Assembly (NCBI RefSeq): GCF_901709675.1
Contig: NC_051102.1
Coordinates: forward strand, 5,119,412 to 5,183,411
Direction of reading: 5' to 3'
Length of the DNA stretch: 64,000 nt
Origin: Syngnathus acus
Lineage: Eukaryota > Chordata > Actinopteri > Syngnathiformes > Syngnathidae
A program made the translations under genes and the position numbers. Shown in pieces: positions 29,996 through 42,472 of the stretch (position 1 is the first letter of the stretch; every line of letters starts with the position of its first letter). Below the pieces are notes generated by a model. The model was not told the DNA's origin. It was given only the letters and a program-made list of their open reading frames with translations, and ran no database searches.

Positions 29996-32838
29996 ATGGG
30001 AGAGGTTGTTTGCGAGGAACTCGAAGATTTGGTTCATTTCTCAGTGCACGACCTGCCGGCAAGAGGCTATGTCGTCATGGGGGAAATACGGCGGCAGGGG
30101 AAACTCTGTGACGTCACGCTCAAGGTACACTTTCACGTTTCTGCACGGCGAGCGAGCGTCAAGTTAGCCTCAAGATAGCCTAGCCTAGCATTTAGTGCTG
30201 AGCTCATGCTAACTGGAATTAATAGCGGCTTACTTTTGACTGCGGCGCCGACATTACATTATTTAGAGGCTATGGGCCATCTTGTGAATAAACAGTCACT
30301 ATATGTTGTCATCCTATGACGTCCAGGCTTCTAACTGACCTTCGGCCAAATGGAAGCGATCGGTTGTGTGTTTGACACTACGTTCTACAAGTGTGAATGA
30401 ACGCTCTTGGTTGTCAAACTGAGTTTTTACTGTTAAAGATTTCTCAAACACACCCGCGTTCTTTTGGCACCTCGTGCATGTAGAAACAAACAATCAGTCT
30501 GAACGTAACGATTACAAAGCCTAGAAATTACAGGGAGAAGCCACTTCCGTCCTTGTTGGACCAGTGTGACAGAATGTTGTCTACAGGCGGGCGAGCACAA
30601 ATTCAGCGCCCACCGCATCGTGTTGGCTGCCTCCATCCCGTACTTTCACGCCATGTTCACTAACGACATGGTGGAGTGCAAACAGGACGAGATCCTTATG
30701 CAAGGAATGGACCCCAGGTATTGCAAACGTCACCCCTGACACTGCTCGGCAAACCACGTGAGATGGCTTCCCTCAAGTTGTGTCCGTGTGTGTGTAGCGC
30801 TCTGGAGGCGCTGATCAACTTCGCCTATAGCGGCCACGTGGCCATCGACCAGCAGAACGTTCAGGCGCTCCTGATCGGCTCCAGCTTCCTGCAACTGCAG
30901 AATGTCAAAGACGCCTGCTGCTCCTTCCTGCAGGACAGGTTAGGTCACTTCCTCTTTCTTGGGCACCTTGCCGACGTTTCTGAAAGGGCGTTCTTCAGGT
31001 TGCATCCCAAGAATTGTTTGGGAGTGCGGCAGTTTGCAGAGACCATGATGTGCGCCGCCCTCTACGACTCAGCCAACAATTTCCTGCAACGGCACTTTGT
31101 GGATGTGTCCCTGTCGGACGAGTTTCTCACCTTGCGGACGGAAGAGGTGCTGGAGCTCGTGGCCTGCGATGAACTCAACGTCAAAACTGAGGAGCAGGTC
31201 AGACGCGCCTTCGACACATCGGGTCCTGCCTTAGAGTGTGGTGTGCTGTCTTTAAAGGAGACCCAAAGCTATTTTGTTCTTTTTTGCGAGCTTGCGTCGC
31301 TGACATGGAAGGACCACCCCGTGCATTTCCTTCGCAGGTGTTTGAGGCGGCTCTGTCTTGGGTCCATCACGATCGCGTTAAGCGGGCACCATTGCTGCCG
31401 GAGTTGCTGTCCAAGATCCGGCTGCCGCTTTGCCGTCCACAGTTCCTGACGGAGCGAGTCCAGCAGGAAGAACTCGTGCGCTGTTGCCACAAATGCAGGT
31501 AGGCCCCGTTGGCGGCGCCAGGTCCCAGCCCGCTCGCTCACTGGCTTGCTTGTTGCCATTGGCCGGGTGTCCTCCGCTTTGGCCCCCAGGGACCTCTTGG
31601 ACGAGGCCAAAGACTTCCACCTGATGTCGGAGCGTCGCCCTCCCGGCCTCCCGGCCTTCAAGACGCGTCAGAGGTGCTGCACGTCCATCATGGCGCTCAT
31701 CTACGCCGTGGGAGGCCTAAATAGCTCTGGTGCGAGGGGACGGGACTTTGGCGCACAGACGGGTCCCGTAACTGACCCACCGGCCTTCTCCCACAGGTGA
31801 CTCCATGAACGTGGTGGAGGTCTTTGATTCCACGGGGAACTTCTGGGAACGCTGCCAACCCATGAGGACGGCCCGAAGCAGGGTAGGCGTGGCCGTGGTC
31901 AACGGGCTCCTGTACGCCATCGGAGGATACGACGGCCAGTCGCGACTCAGCACCGTCGAGGTCTACAACCCCGAGACGGACGCGTGGACCAGAGTGTCCA
32001 GCATGAACAGCCAACGCAGGTGGGCGGGCCCTCCAAGCGCATTGGCGCCCGTCGATGGGCGCCGTGGCCTGACGGCTCTTGTGGCGTTCCTCAGCGCCAT
32101 GGGAACGGTGGTGATGGACGGCCACATCTACGTATGTGGCGGCTACAATGGAAAATCTTCTCTCAACTCTGTGGAATGCTACTCGCCGCACACTGACAGG
32201 TCACGAGCAGCCACTGGCAGAGCGTAACTGGCCGCCCTTTCGTGGGGAGCCTGGCTGCTAACGACCTGTGTGTTGTAGGTGGACGGTGGTGACGGAGATG
32301 AGCGCCAGTCGCAGCGCCGCCGGTGTCGCCGTTTTTGACGGGCGCATCTTTGTGTCAGGAGGACACGACGGCTTGCAAATCTTCAACACGGTCAGTCGCA
32401 TCTTCATCCTCCGTAACGCGGCGATCATCACCCAGTCCGTGCATCCCACAGGTGGAGTCCTACAACCACCACACGAACCGCTGGCACGCGTCGGCGCCGA
32501 TGTCCAACAAGCGTTGCCGTCATGGGGCGGCGGTGCTGGGTAGCCATTTGTATGTCGTGGGCGGCTACGACGGTTCGAGATTCCTAAGCGGCGCAGAGGT
32601 CTTCAGCTCGGCCTCGGGCCACTGGAGCCACTTGACGGCCATGAACACGCGGCGCAGCAGAGTGTCGCTGGTGGCGGCGTCGGACCGCCTGTACGCCGTG
32701 GGCGGCTATGACGGGCAGACCAACCTGGGTTCCGTGGAGATGTTCAACCCCGACACGGCTCGATGGACCTTCATGGCGCCCATGGCCTGCCACGAGGGCG
32801 GAGTAGGCGTAGGTTGCATCCCCCTGCAGCTCGTCTAA
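29996..32838 (+). CDS. klhl18: Kelch-like protein 18, Cullin-3 ubiquitin-ligase substrate adaptor
   Basis: BTB-BACK-Kelch adaptor that joins substrates to CUL3-RBX1; the mammalian protein promotes Aurora-A activation at mitotic entry. Exons: 29996-30124, 30587-30717, 30798-30938, 30999-31197, 31338-31498, 31590-31729, 31797-32019, 32095-32199, 32279-32390, 32452-32838. Sum 575 residues, against about 574 in human. Visible: N-terminal [10 protein letters not shown] and [15 protein letters not shown] core [24 protein letters not shown] domain [18 protein letters not shown], then six Kelch blades with repeated GG motifs ([48 protein letters not shown]), ending [18 protein letters not shown]. No defects seen. 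AATAAA at 33059-33064 and 33201-33206. Confidence 0.97.
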
Positions 32839-33652
32839 ACGGTCCCATCGCACCCCGTCGCAACCGGCGGGTCCGCTGTCGGTCCAGGCCGGGCAAGTTT
32901 GTGCCGGTGACCATAGCTCGAGCTGCCGGGGCTTACGGTTAGCATTGCGGCCGCGGCAGTTCCGACCGCCGGCAGGCGCCGCGATCATGAGGCCGCCGCG
33001 CACGCGCTGGCCACTTCCTCTTGGCCGGCCAGGACAGGAAGTGGCTCATCTGCTTTAAAATAAAAGCGCATAGGGTTAGGGTGGTGCTCAGCCGGGACTT
33101 CTTTTTGGAAACAAGAGGAATGTGTCCTCATGACTTCCAATTCATACAATGTGCAAGGAATGTGAATGTGGAGCAAAGTTGTTTCTGCAAGTGACAAAGA
33201 AATAAAGTTGCTTAAGGGATGAATGTACGTAGTGTCCCAAAAATGCAGTCAGTAGCGACACTGACCGTCACGTGAGCTAATCGTTAGTTAGCGTTTGTTG
33301 TTCACAAAGTGCTTCTTGGTTTGTCAAATGTGCTCAGCTTGCATCAATCGTAATGCAGTGAGGACCACGTCAGTCACCGGCTGGCCCCGCCCTCGAGTCA
33401 GCCATGATGATGTTTCACTGTACTGAGTAAATGAACAATGGGCAAGTCGAGCTTGGTTGAAAAGGTAGGACCTTTAATATCTGTTTCATTGGCCAGTAGG
33501 AAGTACAATTGGGAATGTCTCCGCTTCCGAAAGGCTTACTGGGGTCCACGCTGCATCTGGTGACTGCTCTGCGGAGTGAAACTCCTAGAAGCACATTTGG
33601 ATCAGTCAAAATTCTGGATTGCATGTTTGCGCCGGTGGTCAGAAGTGGCTGC
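32839..33652. other. Convergent 3' ends of klhl18 (+) and bfsp2 (-)
   Basis: This holds the 3' UTRs of both genes. klhl18 signals are at 33059 and 33201. A reverse ATTAAA at 33473-33478 suits bfsp2. Nothing else is recognised. Confidence 0.6.
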
Positions 33653-35770
33653 TCACTCAGCGGGCCGGAAGCGGCGCTCCTCTCCGTCCAGGATCCCGTG
33701 GTACAACCGGATCTCCTGCTCCAGCCGTTGCTTGGTCGCTAGGAGACCGTCGTAGTCCCTGCGCTGTTGCTCCGTCTCGGCCTGCACGTCCGTCAGTTCC
33801 GACTCCAGCTTGGACACCACTGAGCCCAGGTTCTGGAGCTCCATGTCGTGCCAGTGCTGAGCATCGCCCACCGAGTTCTCGAGGCCGCGTTTCTGCAGGA
33901 GGACACCATTAGTAGGGAATGGTGGCAGGCCAAGGGACGTCTGTCTCACCAGAGCTCGGATAGATTCGGTCTCGGCCTGCAGGCTTTGTAACTTGCAGCC
34001 CGCGTCGGAGCACTGGACCTTGAGCGCCTCCAGCTCTTCCTCATCCGGACTCAGCCGACTCACGCACTTGGCGTCCTGAGGGAGGTATGCGTGTCAAACG
34101 CCAGAACGCCGGCCGTGCAATACCTACCATCCCAGCTGGTCACCTTGCATTCCTGATAGCTGTCTGTCTCGCCTCGGTTCTTCTCCGTCACTTTCTCCCA
34201 GTGGTTCCGGATGTAGGCCAGGATCTGGTCCAGGCTTGTTTCGATGGGAGCGTCCGTTTGATCCAGTTCCTGTCCAGACATTTGACTGTAGAGGAGGCGC
34301 ACGTCCTGTGGGGCGGAGACAGCGATGTCAGGTATGTCGGTGATGTCAGGTATGTGGATGTTGACGCTTAAGAGTCGGTCGGCCATATCGTAGACGCTGT
34401 TCTGTCCTTGGGACCTGCTCGTGCTGTCGCGCCAGTTGTTGCAGTTCGACCCTCATTGCGTCCATCTGTTCTTCCAGCTCCGCCCGAGTCAAGCCGGCGT
34501 CTTCCAAGACTTTGTAGAGCGATGACATCTCGTCCTCCGCTGCCTTCCGAAATGGTCGCTCGCTCTCAAACCTGCAGTGACAGTGCACATAATTAACCCT
34601 GCTCCCCTCACGATACCCCTGGGCGTCCACTAAACGACCTCTGACCTTTCTTTGAAGTCCTCAGCGTTGGCCTGCACATTTTCTGTCTGCAGCGTCAGTC
34701 GGGCGTTGTCCAGGATTGCTTCGCTGACCTGAACACACGCGTGGCCACGGAGACACTGCTGTCAATCAGTCGAGTTTTTATTTTGGAGGCGTGGCCCTTT
34801 TTCACGATTCGACTGAAGACTCGAAATACCGTACATGACAAGCCGTGTTGTTTGTAGTTGGAAATGTCCATCTGAACACACTGGTGGTTCGGGACCCCCA
34901 GTCCAGTAAAATATATGATTCTATACATTTAAGCCGAGCCAAGTGACGTAGTCTAACTTGGGGTGGGACGGTGCGTGTAAAGGGGCCCAAGTAAAAGCAA
35001 ATGTTTGCACAAAGTAACAGAGACACAAATAATCAGTCTGATTTGATGGAGAACAACAGAAATGGGACAAAATTTCCCATTGAGAGGCTGAAAGTCGGAG
35101 TATCTGGAAAGTTGAAAAAAGTCAAAGGTCTCTTAAGGTTATCAGAGTAGTTGTCGTTTGTCAACCGACTCAGTAAGTTGTCAGTGAATCGAGTAATTGT
35201 TGCACCTGGAGTTTGGTGCATTTAAGCGTTTTTGGACTCCGTCCTTGTGCCCCTGGTCGCCCCTCTCACCTGCCTGTAGACGTCCTCCCACTGGGCCCTG
35301 AGCGGCCCCCAGGCGCCAGCGCAAGACGCCTTGCGGTCCAGACACGTGTGGATTTGCTCCTCCAGCTGCTGGTTCAGTTGTTCCAGCGCTTGGACTTTGT
35401 CTCGGTACTCCATCAAGCAGCTGTTGAGGCCACCGCCGCCGCCCGCACCAACCCCCGCTGCACCCTGACCCGCCCGGGGCAGCAGGGGCCCTGCGCTGCT
35501 CCTAGTGCCCTGCAGGAAGATGCTGCTGATGCCCAAAGCTCTGCGAGACACGCGCGTCCCCAGATTGGATGCACCGCCCGTCGGAAGGGTCACGCCTACA
35601 AAGACGCCCCGGGACGAGGCCCCGCCCGGGGCCACCCGGACGCATGAGGTGCTCGGGCGCTCCGACCCCGAGGACGCCGACGACAAGGACGCAGATTGGC
35701 CCAAAAAGGAGGAGCGGCGTCGCGATAGAGGCATGACAGAGTGAAACCTCAGAGGGAGCCGCTCGCCCAC
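33653..35770 (-). CDS. bfsp2: Phakinin (beaded filament structural protein 2), lens intermediate filament
   Basis: Lens-fibre intermediate-filament protein that co-assembles with filensin into beaded filaments. Exons on the minus strand: 35770-35270, 34728-34646, 34571-34415, 34305-34144, 34075-33950, 33892-33653; 422 residues (human about 415). The start [19 protein letters not shown] aligns with mammalian MSERR...SMPLQRRR. The head has [15 protein letters not shown], as in mammals. The rod begins [20 protein letters not shown] and continues with heptad coiled coil: [34 protein letters not shown] and [13 protein letters not shown], ending [10 protein letters not shown] plus a short tail. The very short tail is characteristic of phakinin and separates it from keratins. 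It is convergent with klhl18. Confidence 0.95.
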
Positions 35771-36268
35771 ATTTATGGGAGGACAGGATTCTGGAAAGAT
35801 GGCGCCTTTGTCGGCCCGGCATTTGTGTTACAGTGCTGACCTCTGACCTTTGTTGTCACGCTCCCTGTGCGTGTGTTGGTGTAGCTGCATCAGCACATCT
35901 GAGCCAGGCACACGCACACACACACTGTGACTCAGCTGTTTATTTGTTGTTCCTTTTAGACGAAAGGTTCTGGCTTGAAGCATCACTGTGAGAGCACACA
36001 AGTCCCTAACCCCATCAGCTCATTTTATTTTCAAGACCGCTTTATTGAGCTTTGATTGCTTTACTCCCAAAATGTCCCTCTGGTTTCTCGGTGACGCACC
36101 CCCCCCCCCTAACCCTAACCCCCCCCCCCCCATCTCTCACACAAATGGCGATGAGGTGAAAACAGGAAGTGCAGAAAGAAATCAAAAAGTGTGACGAGCG
36201 TCTTTCCGGCACTTGTTTTGTCTGCCTGGCATCCGTCCGCTTTATCTGCGGCCGCGACAGGCCCGGGC
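35771..36268. other. Region between bfsp2 and the ccr9-like gene, with poly-C tract
   Basis: This contains the bfsp2 promoter side and the receptor 3' UTR; TTTATT at 36041-36046 gives a reverse AATAAA. Two C-runs at about 36099-36132 flank a short CTAACCCTAACC stretch. No gene is seen. Confidence 0.6.
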
Positions 36269-37618
36269 CTACAGAGACAGTGCCTGCGAGGTGTCGCTGT
36301 CGGACGTTCTAGGAGAACCAAGTCCGCTTTTGCCGTAGCGAGCGAGCTGGTCCGAGGGCGCCGGCGGGCGCCGCCGGCAGACGCAGAGCTGCAGCAAGCG
36401 AAGGAGGTCCCGGCGGAAGCGCACACCCACAAAGGCGTAGAGGAAGGGGTTGAGGCAGGCGTGCAGATAGGCCACGGTCTTCAGCACCTGGCCCGCCTTC
36501 AGAAAGCGCTTCAGCTCATGGCAGTCAGTGATGGTCACGTGAGCCGCCTGCGTGGCCTCTGTCACCAGCGCGGCGTTGTAGGGCAGCTGGGTCGTCAGGA
36601 AAACGGCCACCACGGCCAGGACCACGCGCATGGCCTTGTGCCGCTGGAAGCCACGCGTCTTGAGCAGCGTGGCCACCACAGCGCCGTAGCACACCGCCAT
36701 GACGGCAAAGGGCAGGCAGAAGCCCATCAGCACCTGGACCCAGAGCGTGGCCATCTTGGTGTGCTGGCCCATGTGCGGCGGGAACAGCATCCGACAGAAG
36801 TGGCGCGGGCCCTCCTCCATCTCGGTCGAGGCAGCGGTGGCGAAGACCAGCTCAGGCGTGGCCAGCAGCGAAGCGGCCAGCCAGACGGCAGCACATGCCA
36901 GCCGCCCGCAGCGGCGCCGCTCGGCCTGCGAGTTTCGGGCCTTGGCCGTCTGCACGATGACCACGTAGCGATCCACGCTTATGCAGGTCAGAAGCAGCGT
37001 GGAGCTGAACAGGTTCACTTTGTACACCGCCAAGGTCACCTGCAGACAAAGTAGCCGTCAAGCTGTCGTTAGGGTTCACCGGGTGAGAAAGCAAACCAGA
37101 AACAAAGGCCCCAGGCAATGCCCCCCCTCCCCGACCCGGGGTTGGGCCGTGATGCCAGCAAGATTCAACGACCAAAAGAAATCAAATGCGGTCTACTCTA
37201 CCTTGCACATGGCGGCGCCAAAGGTCCAGCCGTGAGACGCCTCAGCCGCCCACAACGGCAGCGTGATCAAGAACAAAAGGTCGGCCACAGCCAGGTTGAG
37301 CAGGAACACGTCGGTCATGGTCTTGAGACGGCGACGGATGTTCAGGTAGATCCAGACCACCGCCAGGTTCCCGGCACCACCCACTACCGCGATCATCCAA
37401 AAGAGCGGCGGCTCCCATGCGCGCCGGAAGGCCCGCACCGGTGCCAGATTGCATGTCAGGTCCGGATACTCGTAGTCCGGGGTGCTGGCCGTTGGATCAT
37501 CGGACCAGGGCTCCTGAAAAGGGCAAAATGAAGGGAAACGTTATGATAGCTACTCAGCCATGCCTGAGCTGGCGGGGCTCCTTACCTCGGTCACAGAGTT
37601 TGTCATGAAGTCGTCCAT
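36269..37618 (-). CDS. ccr9: C-C chemokine receptor, CCR9-like class A GPCR
   Basis: Seven-transmembrane chemokine receptor, in mammals the CCL25 receptor guiding T cells to gut and thymus. Exons: 37618-37586, 37513-37202, 37039-36269; 371 residues. Visible: acidic, tyrosine-containing N-terminus with DYEYPDLTCNL, TM1 with GGAGN, TM2 LNLAVADLLFLITLPLWA, TM3 end CISVDRYVVIVQ, paired extracellular Cys, TM6 QLPYN, TM7 LHACLNPFLYAFVGVRFRRDL, and a C-terminus ending SQALSL. The human CCR9 end is SGALSL, which with KTMTDVFLLNLA favours CCR9 over CCR7, CCR10 or ACKR4. Subfamily assignment is less certain than family. The short first coding exon is typical of fish chemokine-receptor genes. Teleost a/b paralogue status is unknown. 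Confidence 0.85.
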
Positions 37619-39318
37619 GGACTTGCCTGGGCAACTTGCTTTCGGCTGGAACGCAAAACAGAAGCGGACCACACTGTGTTTACTGTGCCAAATTGGATCA
37701 AGCCTTTCCTCTCAAACTCGGCAATCTCTAACAAAGTCCCTGGCAGGGAGCAAGATCAGATGAAGGTCACACATCTTCACAGAGCAACACCGATATGAGC
37801 CCTCCTTCTGTTGTCCGAATCGGTTCATCGGCCAATCTTCTTGCCATGTGCACTCATTATCATCGTTGCTAAGTCCTTAACTCGCAAACTTTAATTACGG
37901 CTTCAATTTGTCCAATATAGCACCAGAGCGAACCGAGCAATGCTTTTCATCAGGTGCCGCCAGAACTGACATTTGCTTGAACTGAGGCTTTGCAGTCGAG
38001 CGAGCCTTCTCCTGGCCTGCACTGTGTAATATGATGGCCCCAAGTGCCAGCGTGCGCCCACAATTCTCTGTTCTTGCTTTCTTTCAAGCAAGTACACGTG
38101 CTGCATCAACGTTTCCCTTTATTATAGGAGACAACTAGAAAAAGGAGCTGAAGTTGGCCCACATACTTTTGCTGTGCGAGGTGAGGCGAGGCGAAGCGAG
38201 ATGAGGGCCACGACACAGACGTTGGTGAGTCAAAGAAGACAAACTTCCTGGATCGGCAAATGGAGAGCCGAAAGAAGACGAGTAGAAAGGTACCAAATTT
38301 GTCGCTTTCAAACAAAGATGATGACAAATCCGGCGGTAAGTCGCTGAGTGGCTTTTGGCTTCAAGAAAGATCTTGCCTTCATTGACACGAGGACTCACAG
38401 CAGCGTCGTCGGCGGTGCCGCGGTCGCACGGTGTTTGGATCTTTGGTACAGTTTTGACGAGTCAAAGCAGAAGTGATACGATGGGGCGGACCCACAGACA
38501 CTCCTGGGCCTTCCCTCCATTTTCACAAAATCAAATGATGCGTACAGTCAGAAAAAGTTGATTTCCTGTGCACCCAACTGTTTTCATTGCGTGACAACAG
38601 CATTGGCGCGGTTGTGTAACAGGAAGTGAGAGTGTGAGGTTTGCACGCAAGCTCATTTTATTTCACTATTTTGTTTTGCGTCAAAGCCCTCCTTTGTTGT
38701 CATTATTAAGCAAAAGCTCATTGGTTTTTTTGTTCGGCTTTTTTGTTAACTCACTTTTTACATGACTGACAGCCTCTTTTAAATTCCATCCATGTCTATC
38801 CTCCCATTTGCCCAGTGAGATGCATTTTAGTACTTTGTTACATTCATGGTTAGGCTGTATTTTTGGTGTGATACCACGTGCCGTGCCTTTGCCGGGCGAG
38901 CGCCCATTCGCGCACATCCGGCCTTGTTCTCTCGGTTGTCTCAGAGACCCGAGATTAATTTAATAAAAAAAATGACGTCCGTGTCCACTCTTTGTCCATC
39001 TGAGCCGTCTGTGTCAATAAAGTTTGAGGCCATTGAACAAAAGCTGATTATCTGGTCAGATTACAAGCGTGCAGATACTTTTGCGCTTAATCTGCTCAGG
39101 ATGTCCCAACACGCCGGCAACACGCTCGTCACATTTGCAGGTAAAAGCATCAACTGTTTCTTCGTGCACGTAATCGTGAGTAGCCTCGTGCACGCGTTCC
39201 TCGGTCCTGAATGGTCGAGCCCGAGCTGACCCCGGGCCGACCCCAGGCTGAGCCCGAGCCGAGCCTGAGCGGACTCGCCGAGGCCGAGAAATGACATAGT
39301 TTGTTTCTTGTGCGCAAG
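37619..39318. other. Intergenic region between divergent ccr9-like and tmx3-like genes
   Basis: Mostly non-coding. An open stretch with ATG at 38972 runs to a plausible GTAAAA donor after 39140, leaving one base. That phase would fit an acceptor at 39317-39318 upstream of the tmx3-like leucine run. The encoded peptide is not recognised, so I do not call it an exon. AATAAA-like sequences near 38965 and 39016 are AT-rich background. Confidence 0.4.
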
Positions 39319-39341
39319 CGCCGCTGCTGCTGCTGCTGTGG

Positions 39342-41950
39342 ATGTCGGTGGCACCGCTTTGGGCCTTCGTGGATGAGCTGGATGACTCGTGAGTCGGTTT
39401 TTGTCTCCACACCACGTCCTCACCTGTCCGTCAGGCGTTCATCCAACTGTTCCCCTGTCCGACAGCTTGTTGCAGACCAGGCAAATCGAAGACATTTGGC
39501 TGATTAAAGTACGTTGCCCTTTGTGTCGTCAATGGCCGACGTAGACATTTCGGTAGCCGTGTGTGTGCGGTAGGCTACTTAGTGGGCGGAGCTAGACGGC
39601 GATTGGTGGAGACGCAAGGGATTGATGGCATCTTTTCAAATGCAGAAGAAATGAACAATTCCCAGCGCAGAGACAAAGCGACTCTCATATAGTGTACGAG
39701 TCTCGTTTGATGAAATTTCCACCAAACAACATTAAATTGGGGCGGGGGTATGCAGTCAGATAAGAACGGGGCCACTTCAATGAACCGCCACGGCCTCGCT
39801 GTTTGCAGTTTTACGCTCCTTGGTGCCGGATCTGCAAGCAACTGGACCCGACCTGGCACCTGATCGGCTCCGAGCTCAAGAGCGTCGGATCGCCCGTCAA
39901 CGTGGGCAAATGTGACGCCGTCGCCAACACGGGTGAGCCCGCCTTCATTAAAAAGAGTCCTCGCTGGCCTCGGCCTTTATGCGCTTTGCGCCCGCAGGCT
40001 TGGCCAAAGAGTTCAATGTTCGCACCTACCCCGCCATCTTCATGTGAGTTCACGGCACGCCAGCTGATGTTTGCTGATGTCAACTTGATCTTGCAATGGC
40101 AATTGTCTTGTCATATGACGATGAATCCAGGTGGAAGAACGATGAGAAGTATCTTTACTCGGGTCCCCGCACCGCAGACGCCATTGTTGAGTTTGCTCAC
40201 AGAGTTAGTGGGTGAGGAGGACATATACCCACGCACATGCCCGTGCCTGCCAGCGTGTGCACACGTGTTTCTTCTTGTTTTGTGCGTTTTCAGTCCGCTG
40301 ATCCGACCTTTGACCAGTGTGCAGCTTTTCCAACATGCCTTAAATCGCCACGATGTCATGTTTGTGTACATCGGTGCATCATCGCAACTCAAAGTAACGC
40401 ACACGCGCACACACGCGCACACACGGGGACCTTTGCCCTGCAACCGCAGACCTGCCACCTGTGTTTGCAGGGGGAGTACTTGTCCGTGGCTCGGGAGATG
40501 ATTGTGTCGACCTTTTTCTTCTCCGCCGGCAGAGACGTCGTGCCCAAGGTCAACGCAAGAACGAGCGCGCGCATACACAAGACAGATCGCTCAATCGCAC
40601 GGTGTGTGTGGTTTGCAGGCCGTGTCGCTTCCCGCTCTTCCGGCCGTGGTGGTCTTCAAAGATGGCGATTGCTTTGGTTACAATGGTGGGAATTATGAAG
40701 CTGACCTCTGACCTTTAGCCTTGGGCACTGACCGTTGACGCATTCCAGAGGCCAGCGACGGCTCACTCAAGGCCTGGATCAAGAGGGAGAGATTCAGAAA
40801 TTACGGCAAAGTGGACGACCACACACTCTATGCCATGGGAGACTCGGGTGAGCGCTGGCTGTGCTCGCTTGCCATGCGCACTAGCTGTGCCCGCTGGCTG
40901 TGCTCGCGCACGCACTGGCACTGACACGCACACTTTGCGCCCGTTGCTTGGGCAGGAAAGCTGATCCTGTTGGCGCTGTTGGATGAGGTCAACGCGAGCC
41001 AACAAAACTTCAGGTATGACCAGCGTGATGCATTTCCTGTCTGTCTGCCCCGCGGACACTATGCTTCCTGTCCAGGTTCAGGTACAAAAGCCTGGTGTGG
41101 AAAATTTCGCAAGACTACAAAGAAGTCTACAGCAGGTCGGGAAGTTGACAGCCTTCTTACGTGAACATCCATTGCGTGTGTGTCAAGCCTCGCTCTTGTT
41201 TTCATTGCCACAGAAACATTCATTTTGGCTTCATGGAGGGCAGTGAATACGTCAGTGGGCTCATCATGGGGTGAATACATACGCGGCCGAGTTCATCCGC
41301 ACACGTACACGCGCGTGTTTGTTCAGCATGTGATTCGTTGCTGTATTTTTCGCATGTTCAGCGAGCTGCGCCTTCCGGCCATCGTCATGTTGAATTTGTC
41401 GACAGACAGCTACTTCATGCCACCCGCTTCACTGGAGACGGAGCGCCACCTCCTGGACTTTGTAGATAAGGTTCTGGACGGCAGCATTCAGGCGAGTCCC
41501 CCAAAACGCGCCGGAAGTCTCGAAAAGCTTTCCCTGTTGACCCCTGTTGGTGCTCTCTCCTTTTTTAGGCTCACGGAGGAAACGGGCTCCCACAGCGAGT
41601 CAGACGCTTCATTTACGACACCAAAGTCACGTTCTTGGTACTTCCTGTCGACATTTCCTGACTGAGGGCAGATGACTGTGCTGCTTTTCTCATCGTGGTT
41701 CTTTGCGTCGCCCTGTACTGCTGTTTTCAAGCCTGTTCTGTCTGTCACTGTCTTTGTGTCTGTCCAGCTGCTGTTGAGCGAGGCTCCGGTGCTGGGCTGC
41801 ATCCTGGTGGCCATCCCGTTTGGCCTTTTGCTTTTCGTGTGCTTTGTGTGCCTGAAGGCCTGGTCCGACTACGGAGGCCAGGACGACGACGACGACGACA
41901 ACCGGCCCGTGTTCTCTCGGAGACCAACAGCCAACAAGAAATCAGACTAG
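39342..41950 (+). CDS. tmx3: Thioredoxin-related transmembrane protein 3-like (ER disulfide isomerase family)
   Basis: ER membrane PDI-family protein. Exons: 39342-39388, 39466-39508, 39809-39932, 39998-40043, 40131-40211, 40294-40393, 40471-40548, 40619-40685, 40749-40847, 40956-41013, 41076-41135, 41214-41270, 41362-41491, 41569-41637, 41768-41950; 413 residues (human TMX3 about 454). Visible: short hydrophobic start ending LWAFVDELDD, thioredoxin fold with FYAPWCRICKQLDP, RTYPAIF with cis-proline, LYSGPRT, inactive thioredoxin-like domains, membrane span CILVAIPFGLLLFVCFV, an Asp run and a C-terminal KKSD, a KKXX-type retrieval signal. The first Met may be wrong: the frame stays open into a leucine run upstream and an acceptor at 39318 could supply a 5' exon. 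The active site is CRIC, not CGHC. The intron after 41491 has a GC donor. Confidence 0.88.
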
Positions 41951-42472
41951 ATGATTCTGATCGGCAGAACGCCAAAAGGCCGCACGCTTCAAAAGTCACT
42001 GAAGCCGATTTAAAACGAAATCCAACCACTGGCCTCCTGATGACTTTTAGGAGACTTTTCCATATGAGTGTGAAAGAGATTCTGGCATTAGTGTGCCGTT
42101 AGCAACGTGTACCTCTTTGCTTCCAAGATTTTGAATGTCTTGAATGCAACAAACGCAGAGAAAAACTGTAACTCCTAACTGTAACGTCAGGTTTCTTAAG
42201 CGCCACAATCAATTATTTCAAAATAAAATAGATTTCCCTTTCTGCTATGACGCTAGTGTGTTATTGTGAAGGTGGCCGGTCTGCCTGGACGCTTCCTGAA
42301 AGGCAACGGCAAAGCCAAGCGGCGCGTCTAACAAGCGGTTATTCGCTAGCCGAGTACTCCACCAAAAGTGGTCGTCTCCCCGATTAGGAGGTCCAACCGA
42401 ACGGAACCACCTGCCGCTCTTCATGCTGGCGACCCGCTGACGACAACTTGTCGGCTCTCGTGCGCCGTCTCC
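41951..42472. other. tmx3-like 3' UTR and cdyl promoter region
   Basis: AATAAA at 42222-42227 probably ends the tmx3-like transcript. The CpG-rich 42280-42472 segment is the likely cdyl promoter and 5' UTR. Confidence 0.55.

Noticed and set aside
35213-35647. Plus-strand open frame across bfsp2 exon 1
   Set aside because: Complement of the phakinin head and rod start; no independent evidence.
36099-36133. CTAACCCTAACC between C-runs resembles vertebrate telomere repeat
   Set aside because: Only two units, embedded in poly-C near a gene 3' end; too short for an interstitial telomeric array.
36191-37054. 287-codon plus-strand open frame opposite the chemokine receptor
   Set aside because: Antisense shadow of the GPCR exon; no recognisable protein features.
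38846-39229. 127-codon open frame upstream of the tmx3-like gene
   Set aside because: Peptide not recognised; noted only as a possible 5' exon through splice phase, not supported as a gene.
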